DNA of 64,000 nt from Acinetobacter celticus. GTDB lineage: Bacteria > Pseudomonadota > Gammaproteobacteria > Pseudomonadales > Moraxellaceae. A program made the translations under genes and the position numbers. The stretch lies in contig NZ_MBDL01000001.1 in the NCBI RefSeq assembly GCF_001707755.1, forward strand, positions 434,001 to 498,000, read 5' to 3'. A model generated the notes under the pieces. It was not told the origin of the DNA and made no database searches. It was given only the letters and a program-made list of their open reading frames with translations. Numbering within the stretch: position 1 is the stretch's first letter; each line of letters opens with the position of its first letter. Positions 48,279-58,175 of this stretch are shown here, one piece after another.

Positions 48279-49964
48279 TTATACATCTAAATCCAGATCC
48301 GTAACTGCCCCTTTCTCTGCCCCTGAGGTCAATTTAGCAAACTTGGCTAAGGCACCATAGGTGTAATTGGGTTTTGGTTTCACCCAAGCAGCTTTACGTG
48401 TGGCTATTTCCTGTTCGGAAACATGCCAAGTCAGTTCACGGGTTTCGGCATTAATGGAAATTTTATCGCCATTTTGGACCAAACCAATTGGCCCACCTTC
48501 ATAAGCTTCAGGTGTGACATGACCAATAACGAAACCATGACTCCCTCCTGAAAAACGCCCATCCGTGAGTAGCGCAACAGACTGACCTAGCCCTTTACCA
48601 ATAATGGCAGACGTTGGTTTTAACATTTCTGGCATACCCGGCCCGCCTTTTGGCCCAACACCACGAATCACCACCACTTCGCCTTCTTGCACTTCGCCAT
48701 CTAAAATACCGCGCATTGCGCCCTGTTCACCTTCAAATACCCGCGCAGAACCTTCAAAGAACAAACCTTCTTTACCGGTAATTTTCGCCACGGCGCCTGT
48801 AGGTGACAAATTGCCTTTCAGCACCACCAAGTGCGAATCTTTTTTAATCGGTGCATCAAAAGGTAAAATGATTTGTTGCCCTGCTGGATAGTCCTCAACC
48901 TCGGCTAAGTTTTCTGCCAAAGTTTTGCCTGTAACAGTCATACAGGTACCATCAAGCATACCTGCGTTCAACATACGTTTCATCAACGGTTGAATACCAC
49001 CAATGGCAATTAATTCGGACATCAAATACTTACCTGAAGGGCGCACGTCTGCCACCACTGGAATGTCTTTACCAATACGAACAAAGTCATCCAAAGTTAA
49101 TGTGACCCCTGCCGTGTGTGCCATAGCAATTAAATGTAGCACACCATTGGTCGAACCACCCAAAGCAATCAGCACTTTAATGGAGTTCTCAAATGCTGCT
49201 TTGGTCATAATATCGCGCGGTTTAATGTCTAAACGCAGTAAATTCATCACCGCTTCGCCCGCGCGGAGGCAGTCGATTTTTTTCTCGTCAGAAACAGCTT
49301 CCTGCGCCGATGACCCCGGTAAGCTCATACCTAAAGCTTCAATGGCAGAAGCCATCGAATTGGCCGTATACATGCCTCCACAAGACCCCGGTCCCGGCAA
49401 TGCCACCTCTTCAATGTGCTTGACTTGAATGGCGCTGATTTCACCTTTGGCATGTTGTCCGACGGCTTCAAAAACTGAAATCATGTCGGTATGGCCTGCA
49501 CCCGGTTTAATGGTACCTCCATAAATAAACAGGCCTGGGCGGTTTAGTCGTGCTAATCCCATAATACAACCGGGCATGTTTTTGTCGCACCCCCCAATGG
49601 CAATCACTCCATCATAGGCTTGGCAACCCACCACAGTTTCAATAGAGTCTGCAATAATTTCACGTGAAAGCAATGAATACTTCATGCCTTCAGTACCGTT
49701 AGAAATACCGTCTGAAATGGTAATGGTATTGAAAATAATGCCTTTGCCACCTGCTCTATTGACACCATTTTCGGCTTCACGGGCAAGACCATCAATATGC
49801 ATATTACACGGCGTGACATTGGCCCAAGTCGATGCAATACCAATAAAGGGACGAGTAAAGTCTTGATCGTTAAATCCTGTAGCACGCATCATTGAACGTG
49901 CAGGTGCATTTTCAATACCATCGTAAACAGGTGCTGAATGTTCGCGGATATTATCTTTACTCAT
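48279..49964 (-). CDS. ilvD: Dihydroxy-acid dehydratase, short form
   Basis: A 561-residue IlvD/Edd enzyme of valine, leucine and isoleucine synthesis (2,3-dihydroxy-acid to 2-keto-acid). Cysteines expected to hold the cluster lie in [20 protein letters not shown] and [15 protein letters not shown]; the substrate loop is [19 protein letters not shown] near the C terminus. The length and the CDKNMPGC form match the Bacillus/plant-type branch, members of which carry [2Fe-2S], and differ from the 609-residue paralogue upstream. The short form is likely more oxygen-tolerant; that is family knowledge, not seen here. Confidence 0.92.
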   Translation of the reverse strand: MSKDNIREHSAPVYDGIENAPARSMMRATGFNDQDFTRPFIGIASTWANVTPCNMHIDGLAREAENGVNRAGGKGIIFNTITISDGISNGTEGMKYSLLSREIIADSIETVVGCQAYDGVIAIGGCDKNMPGCIMGLARLNRPGLFIYGGTIKPGAGHTDMISVFEAVGQHAKGEISAIQVKHIEEVALPGPGSCGGMYTANSMASAIEALGMSLPGSSAQEAVSDEKKIDCLRAGEAVMNLLRLDIKPRDIMTKAAFENSIKVLIALGGSTNGVLHLIAMAHTAGVTLTLDDFVRIGKDIPVVADVRPSGKYLMSELIAIGGIQPLMKRMLNAGMLDGTCMTVTGKTLAENLAEVEDYPAGQQIILPFDAPIKKDSHLVVLKGNLSPTGAVAKITGKEGLFFEGSARVFEGEQGAMRGILDGEVQEGEVVVIRGVGPKGGPGMPEMLKPTSAIIGKGLGQSVALLTDGRFSGGSHGFVIGHVTPEAYEGGPIGLVQNGDKISINAETRELTWHVSEQEIATRKAAWVKPKPNYTYGALAKFAKLTSGAEKGAVTDLDLDV

Positions 49965-50194
49965 GAAGCGCTCCGTGGCTTAGACTTATTTTGATTTAAA
50001 TAAAGTCATGGCGAATTATTATTCTTTTGATTGTATAGAAATAAGACAGCGCAACATAGTGAACCTCTTTCGAAAATCCAAAATGATCACTAAATCACTC
50101 ATAAAATGAATATTGAAAGTATCTTCTTTCTTTGGGATGAGGAGCATGCTCCGCAAGAGGATGAAGGTTTTTTCCATATAGATCCTCTCCCTAG

Positions 50195-50218
50195 CCCTCT
50201 CCTTTTAAAAGGAGAGGG
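50195..50218. repeat. 24-base perfect palindrome, REP-like
   Basis: CCCTCTCCTTTT is followed directly by its reverse complement AAAAGGAGAGGG. CTCTCCCTAG precedes it, giving a partial third arm. Similar CCCTCTCC/GGAGAGGG units are frequent intergenic repeats in bacteria. It could fold into a cruciform or a transcript-end hairpin; no T tract follows. Confidence 0.7.
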
Positions 50219-50399
50219 AACATCCATTATTTCCCCTCTGTAGCACAAAAGTCATTTATGATATTTGATACGCTACAAGACCATCTGCAACTGTTCGAGG
50301 CAGGACTAAAATTAATATTTAATGTTTCTGTGATTAACTTAAAAAATGTTGGTATTTGACGAATTTTGCAGTGAGGAACAATGCTCCGTAAGATGGTTT

Positions 50400-50452
50400 C
50401 CTTGCGAAGCTTCGCTTCTCATTTTGCCAAATGAGAAATATATTTCGCAAGG
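50400..50452. repeat. Nested inverted repeat (two-part hairpin)
   Basis: Outer arms CCTTGCGAA (50400-50408) and TTCGCAAGG (50444-50452); inner arms TTCTCATTT (50416-50424) and AAATGAGAA (50429-50437) with a TGCC loop. The short inner gap and matching outer arms suggest a stable stem-loop element, either a REP-like repeat or a small mobile relic. Confidence 0.65.
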
Positions 50453-50533
50453 CAGGTCGAACCGAAGGTTATATCCGGTAATTAAATGAATATCTTCATT
50501 ACTTGCCGTGCTGATCCAACACCTTAAAACAAA

Positions 50534-50559
50534 AAAAGCACCCCATGAGGAGTGCTTTT
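50534..50559 (-). terminator. Terminator after the long-form dehydratase gene
   Basis: On the minus strand AAAAGCAC ... GTGCTTTT with inner CC/GG pairs and a TCAT loop, followed by a run of T. It lies 18 bases beyond the stop codon at 50577. Confidence 0.85.
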
Positions 50560-50576
50560 ATTAAAAAATCTAGAAC

Positions 50577-52406
50577 TTAGATTTCACGTACCGCACCTTT
50601 TGAAGCACTGGTGGTGTGCTTGGCATAGGCTTTTAAAGCTTTAGATACTTTACGCGGGCGCTGTTCAGCAGGTTGCCAACCTTTGGCTTCTTGTGCAACA
50701 CGACGTGCAGCCATGGTTGCTTCATCTACAGCCAAATGAATGGTACGGTTTGGGATATCAATTTCGATGCGGTCGCCATCTTCAACTAAACCAATTGCAC
50801 CACCTTCAGCCGCTTCAGGCGAAACGTGACCAATAGACAGACCTGATGAACCACCAGAGAAACGACCATCCGTCAGTAAGGCACAGTCTTTGCCTAAACC
50901 TTTCGACTTTAAATAACTGGTTGGATACAACATTTCTTGCATCCCCGGACCACCACGTGGACCTTCATAACGAATGACAACCACGTCGCCTGCAACAATA
51001 TTGCCCGCTAAAATTGATTCCACTGCAGCATCTTGGCTTTCAAAAACCCGTGCTGTACCGTTAAATTTCAAGATTGAATCATCAACCCCTGCTGTTTTTA
51101 CAATACAGCCATCCAACGCGATGTTGCCGTAAAGTACCGCCAAACCACCGTCTTGTGAGAAAGCATTGGCTGCGTTACGAATCACACCTGATTCACGGTT
51201 ACCATCTAAAGTTTGGTAATAACGATTTTGTGAAAATGCCGTTTGCGTTGGAACGCCACCCGGTGCTGAACGGAAGAACTCATACACGTCGGCATCTTCA
51301 GTACGGATGATGTCCCATTTGTCCAAAGCATCTTTTAAGGTTTTTTCATGTACGGTTGGTACTGACGTATCTAATAATCCTGCGCGGTCAAGCTCACCTA
51401 AAATGGACATAATACCACCAGCACGATGCACATCTTCCATGTGTACGTCTTGTTTTGCCGGTGCAACTTTACACAGCACAGGAACTTTACGCGAAAGTCG
51501 GTCGATGTCGGTCATGGTAAAATCGACTTCTGCTTCATGTGCTGCTGCCAATAAATGCAATACCGTATTGGTTGAACCGCCCATCGAAACATCTAGCGTC
51601 ATGGCATTTTCAAAGGCTGCTTTGGTGGCAATTGAACGTGGTAAAACACTGTAGTCGTCTTGTTCATAATGACGTTTGGTAATTTCAACGATCAGCTGGC
51701 CTGCACGTTCAAAAAGTTTTTGACGGTTGGCATGCGTTGCAAGGGTTGAACCATTGCCTGGTAACGATAAACCCAAAGCTTCAGTTAAGCAGTTCATTGA
51801 GTTTGCAGTGAACATACCTGAGCATGAACCACAGGTTGGACATGCTGAACGTTCATATGCCGCAACTTCTTCATCTGTAAAGCTGTCATCGGCTGCAACA
51901 ACCATTGCATCGACAAGGTCAATCGCGTGTTCATTGCCACGAATTTTGACTTTACCCGCTTCCATCGGCCCGCCAGAGACAAAAACCACTGGAATGTTTA
52001 GACGCATTGCTGTCATCAACATGCCCGGGGTAATTTTGTCACAGTTAGAAATACAGACCATGGCATCTGCACAATGGGCATTGACCATGTACTCGACTGA
52101 GTCTGCAATCAAATCACGTGAAGGCAATGAATACAGCATGCCGTCATGCCCCATCGCAATCCCATCATCCACCGCAATGGTGTTGAATTCTTTGGCTACA
52201 CCACCTGACGCTTCGATTTGACGTGCCACCAATTGGCCAAGGTCTTTAAGATGCACATGGCCCGGAACAAATTGGGTAAATGAATTGACCACGGCAATAA
52301 TTGGTTTACCAAAATCTTCGTCTTTCATTCCTGTGGCACGCCATAAACCGCGTGCGCCAGCCATATTTCTTCCGTGTGTTGATGTTTTTGAACGATAGTC
52401 AGGCAT
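50577..52406 (-). CDS. ilvD: Dihydroxy-acid dehydratase, long (E. coli-type) form
   Basis: A 609-residue IlvD/Edd enzyme that follows E. coli IlvD from the start ([20 protein letters not shown]). Cluster cysteines lie in [17 protein letters not shown] and [18 protein letters not shown], the form seen in [4Fe-4S] DHADs. [19 protein letters not shown] closes the active site. It does the same reaction as the 561-residue paralogue 612 bases downstream, so the strain carries both cluster types. An inverted repeat in its leader (ACTGATT 52469-52475, AATCAGT 52485-52491) may be an operator. Confidence 0.95.
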   Translation of the reverse strand: MPDYRSKTSTHGRNMAGARGLWRATGMKDEDFGKPIIAVVNSFTQFVPGHVHLKDLGQLVARQIEASGGVAKEFNTIAVDDGIAMGHDGMLYSLPSRDLIADSVEYMVNAHCADAMVCISNCDKITPGMLMTAMRLNIPVVFVSGGPMEAGKVKIRGNEHAIDLVDAMVVAADDSFTDEEVAAYERSACPTCGSCSGMFTANSMNCLTEALGLSLPGNGSTLATHANRQKLFERAGQLIVEITKRHYEQDDYSVLPRSIATKAAFENAMTLDVSMGGSTNTVLHLLAAAHEAEVDFTMTDIDRLSRKVPVLCKVAPAKQDVHMEDVHRAGGIMSILGELDRAGLLDTSVPTVHEKTLKDALDKWDIIRTEDADVYEFFRSAPGGVPTQTAFSQNRYYQTLDGNRESGVIRNAANAFSQDGGLAVLYGNIALDGCIVKTAGVDDSILKFNGTARVFESQDAAVESILAGNIVAGDVVVIRYEGPRGGPGMQEMLYPTSYLKSKGLGKDCALLTDGRFSGGSSGLSIGHVSPEAAEGGAIGLVEDGDRIEIDIPNRTIHLAVDEATMAARRVAQEAKGWQPAEQRPRKVSKALKAYAKHTTSASKGAVREI

Positions 52407-52972
52407 TGTTTTATTCCAACAAAATAGGAGCTTGAGCCAAATATATAAGTTTGCTCTGGCTAAATTTTACTGATTGAGAGCATAAATCAGTCGAATTTTA
52501 AACATATCATAATTTAAGTCATTGTTTTAACTTGAGCTAATTTTTCAAGGTAAAACAATGAATGTATTTTGAACGTAAATTCGATGATCTACCTGCAAAA
52601 ATCATTTAATAAAACCACTATAACGCTATCAATCAGCATTCAATACAAAACTTTCATGAATAATTTTTACAATTTGCATAATTTTTTTTTATCTTATGAA
52701 AACTAACAAAAAAGAGCACAGCTTTTATTAGATACTCCTCTTTTTAGGAATAATTCAGGATCAAAAATAACATTCACACAACGTTTTAATACAATTTTTA
52801 GTACCAGAGCGACTGTATTGAATTTGTTCCAGCCACTGTACCTTGAACAGTTGCATCATTTTTTCTTATGCCCCCAACGCACCTTATAAATTGATTATTT
52901 TTTATTAATTAGTCAAATGAACTCAAAAAACCGATATAAGGTATAATTGCAATTTATTTTCAGGTCATTCGT
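52407..52972. promoter_or_regulatory. Divergent region between ilvD (long form) and fmt
   Basis: 566 AT-rich bases without a supported gene. A 7-base inverted repeat with a 9-base spacer lies at 52469-52491 in the dehydratase leader. TATAAT at 52942-52947, 25 bases before the fmt start, is a good -10, but the -35 is weak. I see no other conserved structure. Confidence 0.45.
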
Positions 52973-53932
52973 GTGAAAATTGTCTTTGCGGGTACACCCG
53001 AATTTGCAGCTGTTGCTTTATCAGCATTGCTACAAACAGAACATGAAATTGTTGCGGTCTATACCCAGCCTGACCGTAAAGCAGGACGTGGGCAAAAATT
53101 AACAGCATCAGCTGTCAAACAATTGGCTCTCGAACATGGCTTGCCTGTCTATCAACCCTTACATTTTAAATCGTCCACTGAAGAAGGTTTGACTGCTCAA
53201 AAAGAACTTGCCGATTTAAACGCAGATGTAATGGTCGTAGCCGCTTATGGTTTAATTCTACCTCAAGTGGTTTTAGACACACCTAAGTTTGCCTGCCTAA
53301 ATATTCATGGCTCTTTATTGCCACGCTGGCGTGGGGCTGCACCTATTCAACGTGCAATTGCCACGGGCGACGCCGAAACTGGTGTGACCATTATGAAAAT
53401 GGCGGCGGGTTTAGACACTGGTGACATGATGTACAAGACCCTTTGCCCCATTGAAGCACACGATACTTCTGCCAGCCTACATGACAAATTAGCAGAACAA
53501 GGTGCGGAAGCTCTTACGACTGTACTCGAATCTGAAGAAAAACTACTGCATTATTTACAACACCGCGAAGTCCAAGACGAAGCGCTGACAGTCTATGCAC
53601 ATAAATTATCGAAAGCTGAAGCACAAATTGATTGGTCGCTAGACGCTGTGCAAATTGACCGTAATATTCGTGCCTTTAATCCGTGGCCTGTGGCTTTTAT
53701 TCCACTTGATGAACAAAATAACCTGCGTGTTTGGGGGTCATTGTTATCTGTAGAAAATGCCGAAGGCCAAACGGCTGGCACAGTGCTGGCAATGAATAAA
53801 CAAGGTGTTCATGTGGCCTGTGGCGATCAAAAAGCCATTTGCTTGACCAGTTTACAATGGCCAGGTGGCAAACCTTTAAACCCTGTACAAATTAATCAAA
53901 CTCAAAAACTTACTGTTGGACAAACTCTATAA
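52973..53932 (+). CDS. fmt: Methionyl-tRNA formyltransferase
   Basis: A 319-residue enzyme that formylates Met-tRNA(fMet) with 10-formyl-tetrahydrofolate. It starts at GTG (VKIVFAGTPEFAAVALSALL). The catalytic core NIHGSLLPRWRGAAPIQRAI contains the Asn and His of the formyltransferase site, and GVTIMKMAAGLDTGDM supplies the Asp. The C-terminal OB-like tRNA domain is complete. Its stop overlaps the rsmB start codon by one base (TAATG), so the two are coupled. Confidence 0.97.
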   Translation: MKIVFAGTPEFAAVALSALLQTEHEIVAVYTQPDRKAGRGQKLTASAVKQLALEHGLPVYQPLHFKSSTEEGLTAQKELADLNADVMVVAAYGLILPQVVLDTPKFACLNIHGSLLPRWRGAAPIQRAIATGDAETGVTIMKMAAGLDTGDMMYKTLCPIEAHDTSASLHDKLAEQGAEALTTVLESEEKLLHYLQHREVQDEALTVYAHKLSKAEAQIDWSLDAVQIDRNIRAFNPWPVAFIPLDEQNNLRVWGSLLSVENAEGQTAGTVLAMNKQGVHVACGDQKAICLTSLQWPGGKPLNPVQINQTQKLTVGQTL

Positions 53933-55239
53933 TGAAGCCATCTCCCCATGCCTCAGGTAAAACTTTAAATTTACGTGCTCAGGTTGTGAAAACGTTATTG
54001 GCTGTCCAAAATGGTCAGTCATTGCAGTCCGTGTTGGCACAGCATATTAACATCGTGTCAGATAAAGACCGCGCGTTATACCATGAATTGGTTTTGGGTT
54101 GCTTACGTCAATGGCATGCCCTAAAACAAGTCACACTCCCCTTATTAGCGAAACCCCTTGAGAACGAAATTGTTGAAACCTGTTTGTATGTGGGTTTATA
54201 CCAATTATTGTGTACCCGCGTGGCAGCACATGCGGCCATTTCTGAAACAGTAGAAGCCACAAAACAATTGGGCATGGAGAGTTTAAGTGGTGTGGTCAAT
54301 GCCATTTTACGTCGCGCAACCCGTGAGTCTGAACAATTCTATGACGTTTTAGAAAATGCATCGAATCTTCCAAGTTGGTTAGCGAAGCGTTTAAAGAAAG
54401 ACTGGGGCGATCAACTGGCAGAACTCAGCTATGAACTTAAACAAGTAGCACCACTCACCTTACGCGTCAACACACGCCAAGTCAGTCGTGATGAATATCT
54501 TGATATTTTAGAAGATGAAGGTATTGATGCGCATCGCTGTGAAATTTCTGATGTCGGTATTGTAATGGATGAAAGTTTGCACATTCCGAGCCTACCGGGC
54601 TTTGAAGCAGGCGGTTTTTCCGTTCAAGATGAACATGCGCAAATTTGTGCGACCTTAGTCCCTAACTTAAACGGCAAGTTGGTCATTGATGCATGTGCAG
54701 CACCGGGCGGTAAAACAGCTCATATTTTAGAAATGTACCAACCAAAAAGACTAATTGCTCTTGATCAAGATGAAAAGCGTCTCAAACGTGTTTATGAAAA
54801 CTTAGAACGTTTAATGTTGAATGGTAAACATGTTGAAATTATTACCGCAGATGCAGTGAAATGGACAGCACCTGAACAGGCTGATTGCATTGTATTAGAT
54901 GCACCTTGTTCTGCAGTAGGTGTCATTCGCCGTCATCCCGATATTCGTTTACTCCGTCAGTCAAGCGACATTGCCAAAACGGTTGTTTTGCAAAAACAAA
55001 TTTTAGAAAATATGTGGTCGCAATTAAAAGTCGGTGGCACACTGCTTTATGTAACTTGCTCTATTTTAAAAGCAGAAAATGAACAGCAAATGGTTGAATT
55101 TTTTGCAACGCATGCAGATGCACAAGAAGTTAAAATTGAGGCAGATTGGGGACTTGAACAAATCCATGGTCGCCAACTATTACCAAGCAGAGGGCAAGGT
55201 GATGGTTTCTATTATTGCCGTATGACAAAAACGGCTTAA
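53932..55239 (+). CDS. rsmB: 16S rRNA m5C967 methyltransferase RsmB
   Basis: A 435-residue protein with an N-terminal NusB-like RNA-binding domain (about 10-145) and a C-terminal SAM-dependent m5C methyltransferase domain. The SAM loop is VIDACAAPGGKTAHILEM; the two catalytic cysteines are in VLDAPCSAVGVIRRHPDI and YVTCSILKAENEQQ. It methylates C967 of 16S rRNA. fmt-rsmB is a very common bacterial pair. Confidence 0.96.
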   Translation: MKPSPHASGKTLNLRAQVVKTLLAVQNGQSLQSVLAQHINIVSDKDRALYHELVLGCLRQWHALKQVTLPLLAKPLENEIVETCLYVGLYQLLCTRVAAHAAISETVEATKQLGMESLSGVVNAILRRATRESEQFYDVLENASNLPSWLAKRLKKDWGDQLAELSYELKQVAPLTLRVNTRQVSRDEYLDILEDEGIDAHRCEISDVGIVMDESLHIPSLPGFEAGGFSVQDEHAQICATLVPNLNGKLVIDACAAPGGKTAHILEMYQPKRLIALDQDEKRLKRVYENLERLMLNGKHVEIITADAVKWTAPEQADCIVLDAPCSAVGVIRRHPDIRLLRQSSDIAKTVVLQKQILENMWSQLKVGGTLLYVTCSILKAENEQQMVEFFATHADAQEVKIEADWGLEQIHGRQLLPSRGQGDGFYYCRMTKTA

Positions 55240-55249
55240 TCAAATATAT

Positions 55250-55280
55250 AAAAAAGACGGCAAATATGCCGTCTTTTTTT
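55250..55280. terminator. Bidirectional terminator between rsmB and the DUF11 gene
   Basis: AAAAAGACGGCA (55251-55262), loop AATA, TGCCGTCTTTTTT (55267-55279). A and T tracts on both sides let it end both convergent transcripts. Confidence 0.9.
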
Positions 55281-55297
55281 GTCATGATTGGACAAAA

Positions 55298-58174
55298 TTA
55301 TTGCATTTTAATTCCAAAATACAGCGACTTTTGTTCTTGTGGCAACAGTGATGAGAACGTAGTTTTAACTTTAGAACCATCATCTTGCACCGCTTCTGCA
55401 CTACTGGTCATTGGTAAAACAGCACCTGATTTCCATGGAATGGTATAAGCTGGATACATATCATTTACCGCCACATTATTCAGTTTAGAATCACTCGTAT
55501 TGGTCACAGTAATACGGTAAATCAGGCAATCCGATAAGCCCAACGTCACATTTTCCAAAGAATATGTCGCACTTTTTACAGATGCCTCAGTCATTGCAGT
55601 ACATCCCGCCTGCTTCACCTGAGTTTTATGAATCTGTAACTGATTTGCCCCTACAGTGATGCTGTCCAAATTTGAAAGTACGGCAAGAATAGTACTTTGA
55701 CCACTATTATCAGGTTTTGCTTCCAATTTGACTTGGCTACTTATGCCATTGGTCGCCGTTGCTGGTGCTTGAACTTTAATTAGCAGAGCCAATTCAGCCT
55801 TAGCGAGGATAGATAAGCTTTCGCTAATCATGATATCGGCGGTGTCTAATACACCATTATTATTAGTGTCTTGAAATAATGTATATAAGAAGTCATCTGC
55901 ACGGACGGGGGTTAATGTAAAAGTAATATTTTTTTCTTCAACACTGCCATGGTTAATTAAACGGTGCGGAAAAACATAAGTACCGCCCACACTCACTTGT
56001 GCGGTCTGGCCATTCACCAGTTCCAATAAACGTTGCGATAAATGATCTGTAGTAACAGCATCAAGAATTACATCACCTAGACCAGACTGTAAAGATTCTA
56101 TAGCAAACCAAATATTGGTTTTAGCCGTAGCCGATGGCAACACTGTTGCGACTGCACAAACTTGTCCAATTGTATTGGCAGCAACTTTTAACTGCGTAAT
56201 TTGTTTCGCACTCATCCCGACTGTACATTGCGTTGAATTTGCACTAAAAAATTCTATTTTTAAACCCGATGTAAATGGGGTAATTCCTGCCTTAACTAGT
56301 GTTGAATAATCGCCTGTTGCTTGGGTTGGTGTAACCGATGTACTCGATGCATATAATTGATAATCTTGTTCTAAATTACTATAGTTTTGAATATTCAATG
56401 GGAAATAAGCTTTTTGACTACTATCTGCATTTTTCGTTATTAACGCAGTTGTACCTATTCGCCCTTCCTTCGCAATATTAAATAAACCAATACCTGTTTC
56501 AGTGGCTAATGCACTAGTTGTATTATTTGATAAATCATTTTTTGCTGCCAATAATGTTTTAACCGTCGATGTATTATTTGTAGAATCTAGATCAGTCATC
56601 TTAGTGGTTTCAACAGTTGCTGTATTGACCACATAGCCCACACTGGTATTGTCTGTATCTGTTACTTTTAAATTTTGAACTGTAAATCTATATTTAGCAT
56701 TCGCTGGAATATTTCCAAGGCTTAAGCCACTACCTGCAGTATTGCTCAATAATGAAGTTAATGCATTTGCATCCGTCCATGTCGCGGGGCAAGTTTTGCT
56801 TGTACCACTGGTTAAATCCTCACAGAGCAAGCTGGTCTGATCAGCAACATTGCCACTGGTCACTTTCAGTAAATTTTGAAAATTATCTCGAAGTAAAACC
56901 CCATCTGCTTGTACAGCCGTATTATTTACTACATCCAATTGGTAAGACACTAAGTTATCTTTCAAAACAACAGAGTCAGGCTTCAATGTTTTAACCACAG
57001 CCAAGTCAATATCATCTTCTTGAATGACTAAGTCAAACTTAACATCGGCAGTGACATTACCACAGGTACTTAAATCAGTAGGAACAAACTTACTATTTGC
57101 ATCTAGCGCAAACTCAAAAGGCACTGTCATATTACTATTGACTTGTGTATTACCAAAAATTTTAATAACCAAGTCATTCACTTGAACGCCCTTGGTATAA
57201 TCCAAAGCAGGGTTGTATATTGGCGTATAACTAAACGTTACTTTATTGGAATTTAATGAATTTAAATTATCCACTACATTCAAATTAGACCCAGTTTGTT
57301 TATATAAGCGATAATTTGTAGCATAAACAGCTTTAGCCTGCGCATATGCTGTCGGATATTCAATTTTAAATTGCAACGTTGGCATATCACTCTGGCTTAA
57401 GATTTGCCCGACAATATTGAATGGCACCGAATATTGCTTACCCTCTGTGCTGTCTGCACCTTCATAAAAATTACCAGAAGCCGCTGTAAATTCAACCGCA
57501 GGTTTTAATCCAAGGTGAATATCATCAATAAAGTTACCGAGTGTTGCATTTGAACCAAATTTAGTTGCATCAAAAATAAATTGATAAATACCACTCGTTA
57601 CATTTACTTTTGCTTTGGCATTTGAGGCATTTGCATTTTTCCATTCAAATAAACTTGTCACCGTTTGACTTGAACCTATGGTTTGCGCCGTCGTAAAATT
57701 AAAGCGATCTGCTGAAACCGTACCAATATAAAACGTTGTTTGCTCTTTTGTGCTTGAACGAGCAGCATGTCTAAAGTTCCAAATAAATTCTTCATCTTTA
57801 AACAAACACACTGTCTGATATAAAGCCGATCTTGCATTTGCATTTAGCTCTGCATATTGATTCACAAGAGGCGAAGTATTAGCAGTATTCCACGCAGGAT
57901 AATCTGTATTAGATGCAGCGCCTCTACCTCGCCAGATTTCAATGAGTTTTGGGGTAGGATGCGTGGTTAACCACCCTTCAACTGCACTTTCATTAAATTG
58001 ATTTGTAGTATCCGTTCCTGTAAGAGCAGGTTGATTAAAACTTAAATTGACAAAACTTCGCTGAATTTTAACTTTATTGGTATCTGCTGGGACATCTGTT
58101 GCATATGCTTGCGTCACGGCCCCAATCAACAATAGTGAAGATGCCAAAACATGAGGTAAAAATTGCTTCATCAT
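55298..58174 (-). CDS. Secreted DUF11-repeat surface protein
   Basis: A 958-residue exported protein: signal FLPHVLASSLLLIGAVTQAYA then a mature start TDVPADTNKVKIQR. Residues 60-330 form a beta-rich region with no family I recognise. From about 385 on there are Ig-like DUF11 units (DIDLAVVKTLKPDSVVLKDN, later ALLIKVQAPATATNG, and a last one with YRITVTNTSDSKLNNVAVND). A few cysteines are scattered through the chain. No sorting motif or barrel is seen, so it may be held at the surface by the partner proteins. It is the last gene of a three-gene operon, one base after the OmpA-like gene. A role in adhesion or as a secreted matrix protein is plausible; function unknown. Confidence 0.8.
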   Translation of the reverse strand: MMKQFLPHVLASSLLLIGAVTQAYATDVPADTNKVKIQRSFVNLSFNQPALTGTDTTNQFNESAVEGWLTTHPTPKLIEIWRGRGAASNTDYPAWNTANTSPLVNQYAELNANARSALYQTVCLFKDEEFIWNFRHAARSSTKEQTTFYIGTVSADRFNFTTAQTIGSSQTVTSLFEWKNANASNAKAKVNVTSGIYQFIFDATKFGSNATLGNFIDDIHLGLKPAVEFTAASGNFYEGADSTEGKQYSVPFNIVGQILSQSDMPTLQFKIEYPTAYAQAKAVYATNYRLYKQTGSNLNVVDNLNSLNSNKVTFSYTPIYNPALDYTKGVQVNDLVIKIFGNTQVNSNMTVPFEFALDANSKFVPTDLSTCGNVTADVKFDLVIQEDDIDLAVVKTLKPDSVVLKDNLVSYQLDVVNNTAVQADGVLLRDNFQNLLKVTSGNVADQTSLLCEDLTSGTSKTCPATWTDANALTSLLSNTAGSGLSLGNIPANAKYRFTVQNLKVTDTDNTSVGYVVNTATVETTKMTDLDSTNNTSTVKTLLAAKNDLSNNTTSALATETGIGLFNIAKEGRIGTTALITKNADSSQKAYFPLNIQNYSNLEQDYQLYASSTSVTPTQATGDYSTLVKAGITPFTSGLKIEFFSANSTQCTVGMSAKQITQLKVAANTIGQVCAVATVLPSATAKTNIWFAIESLQSGLGDVILDAVTTDHLSQRLLELVNGQTAQVSVGGTYVFPHRLINHGSVEEKNITFTLTPVRADDFLYTLFQDTNNNGVLDTADIMISESLSILAKAELALLIKVQAPATATNGISSQVKLEAKPDNSGQSTILAVLSNLDSITVGANQLQIHKTQVKQAGCTAMTEASVKSATYSLENVTLGLSDCLIYRITVTNTSDSKLNNVAVNDMYPAYTIPWKSGAVLPMTSSAEAVQDDGSKVKTTFSSLLPQEQKSLYFGIKMQ

Positions 58175-58175
58175 T

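Larger units (their letters stand above)
49965..50576. repeat. Repeat-rich spacer between the two dehydratase genes
   Basis: 612 bases with no gene. It holds a perfect 12-base palindrome (50141-50152, GGAGCATGCTCC), a perfect 24-base palindrome (50195-50218: CCCTCTCCTTTT and its complement), and a nested hairpin at 50400-50452 (CCTTGCGAA ... TTCGCAAGG enclosing TTCTCATTT-TGCC-AAATGAGAA). The words around 50138-50160 recur in degenerate form at 50371-50396. The look is of dispersed REP-like elements, perhaps two arrived in succession. Confidence 0.6.

Noticed and set aside
52469..52491. Branched-chain amino-acid attenuator in the dehydratase leader
   Set aside because: There is an inverted repeat, but no leader peptide rich in Ile, Leu or Val and no T-rich terminator, so only a possible operator is noted.
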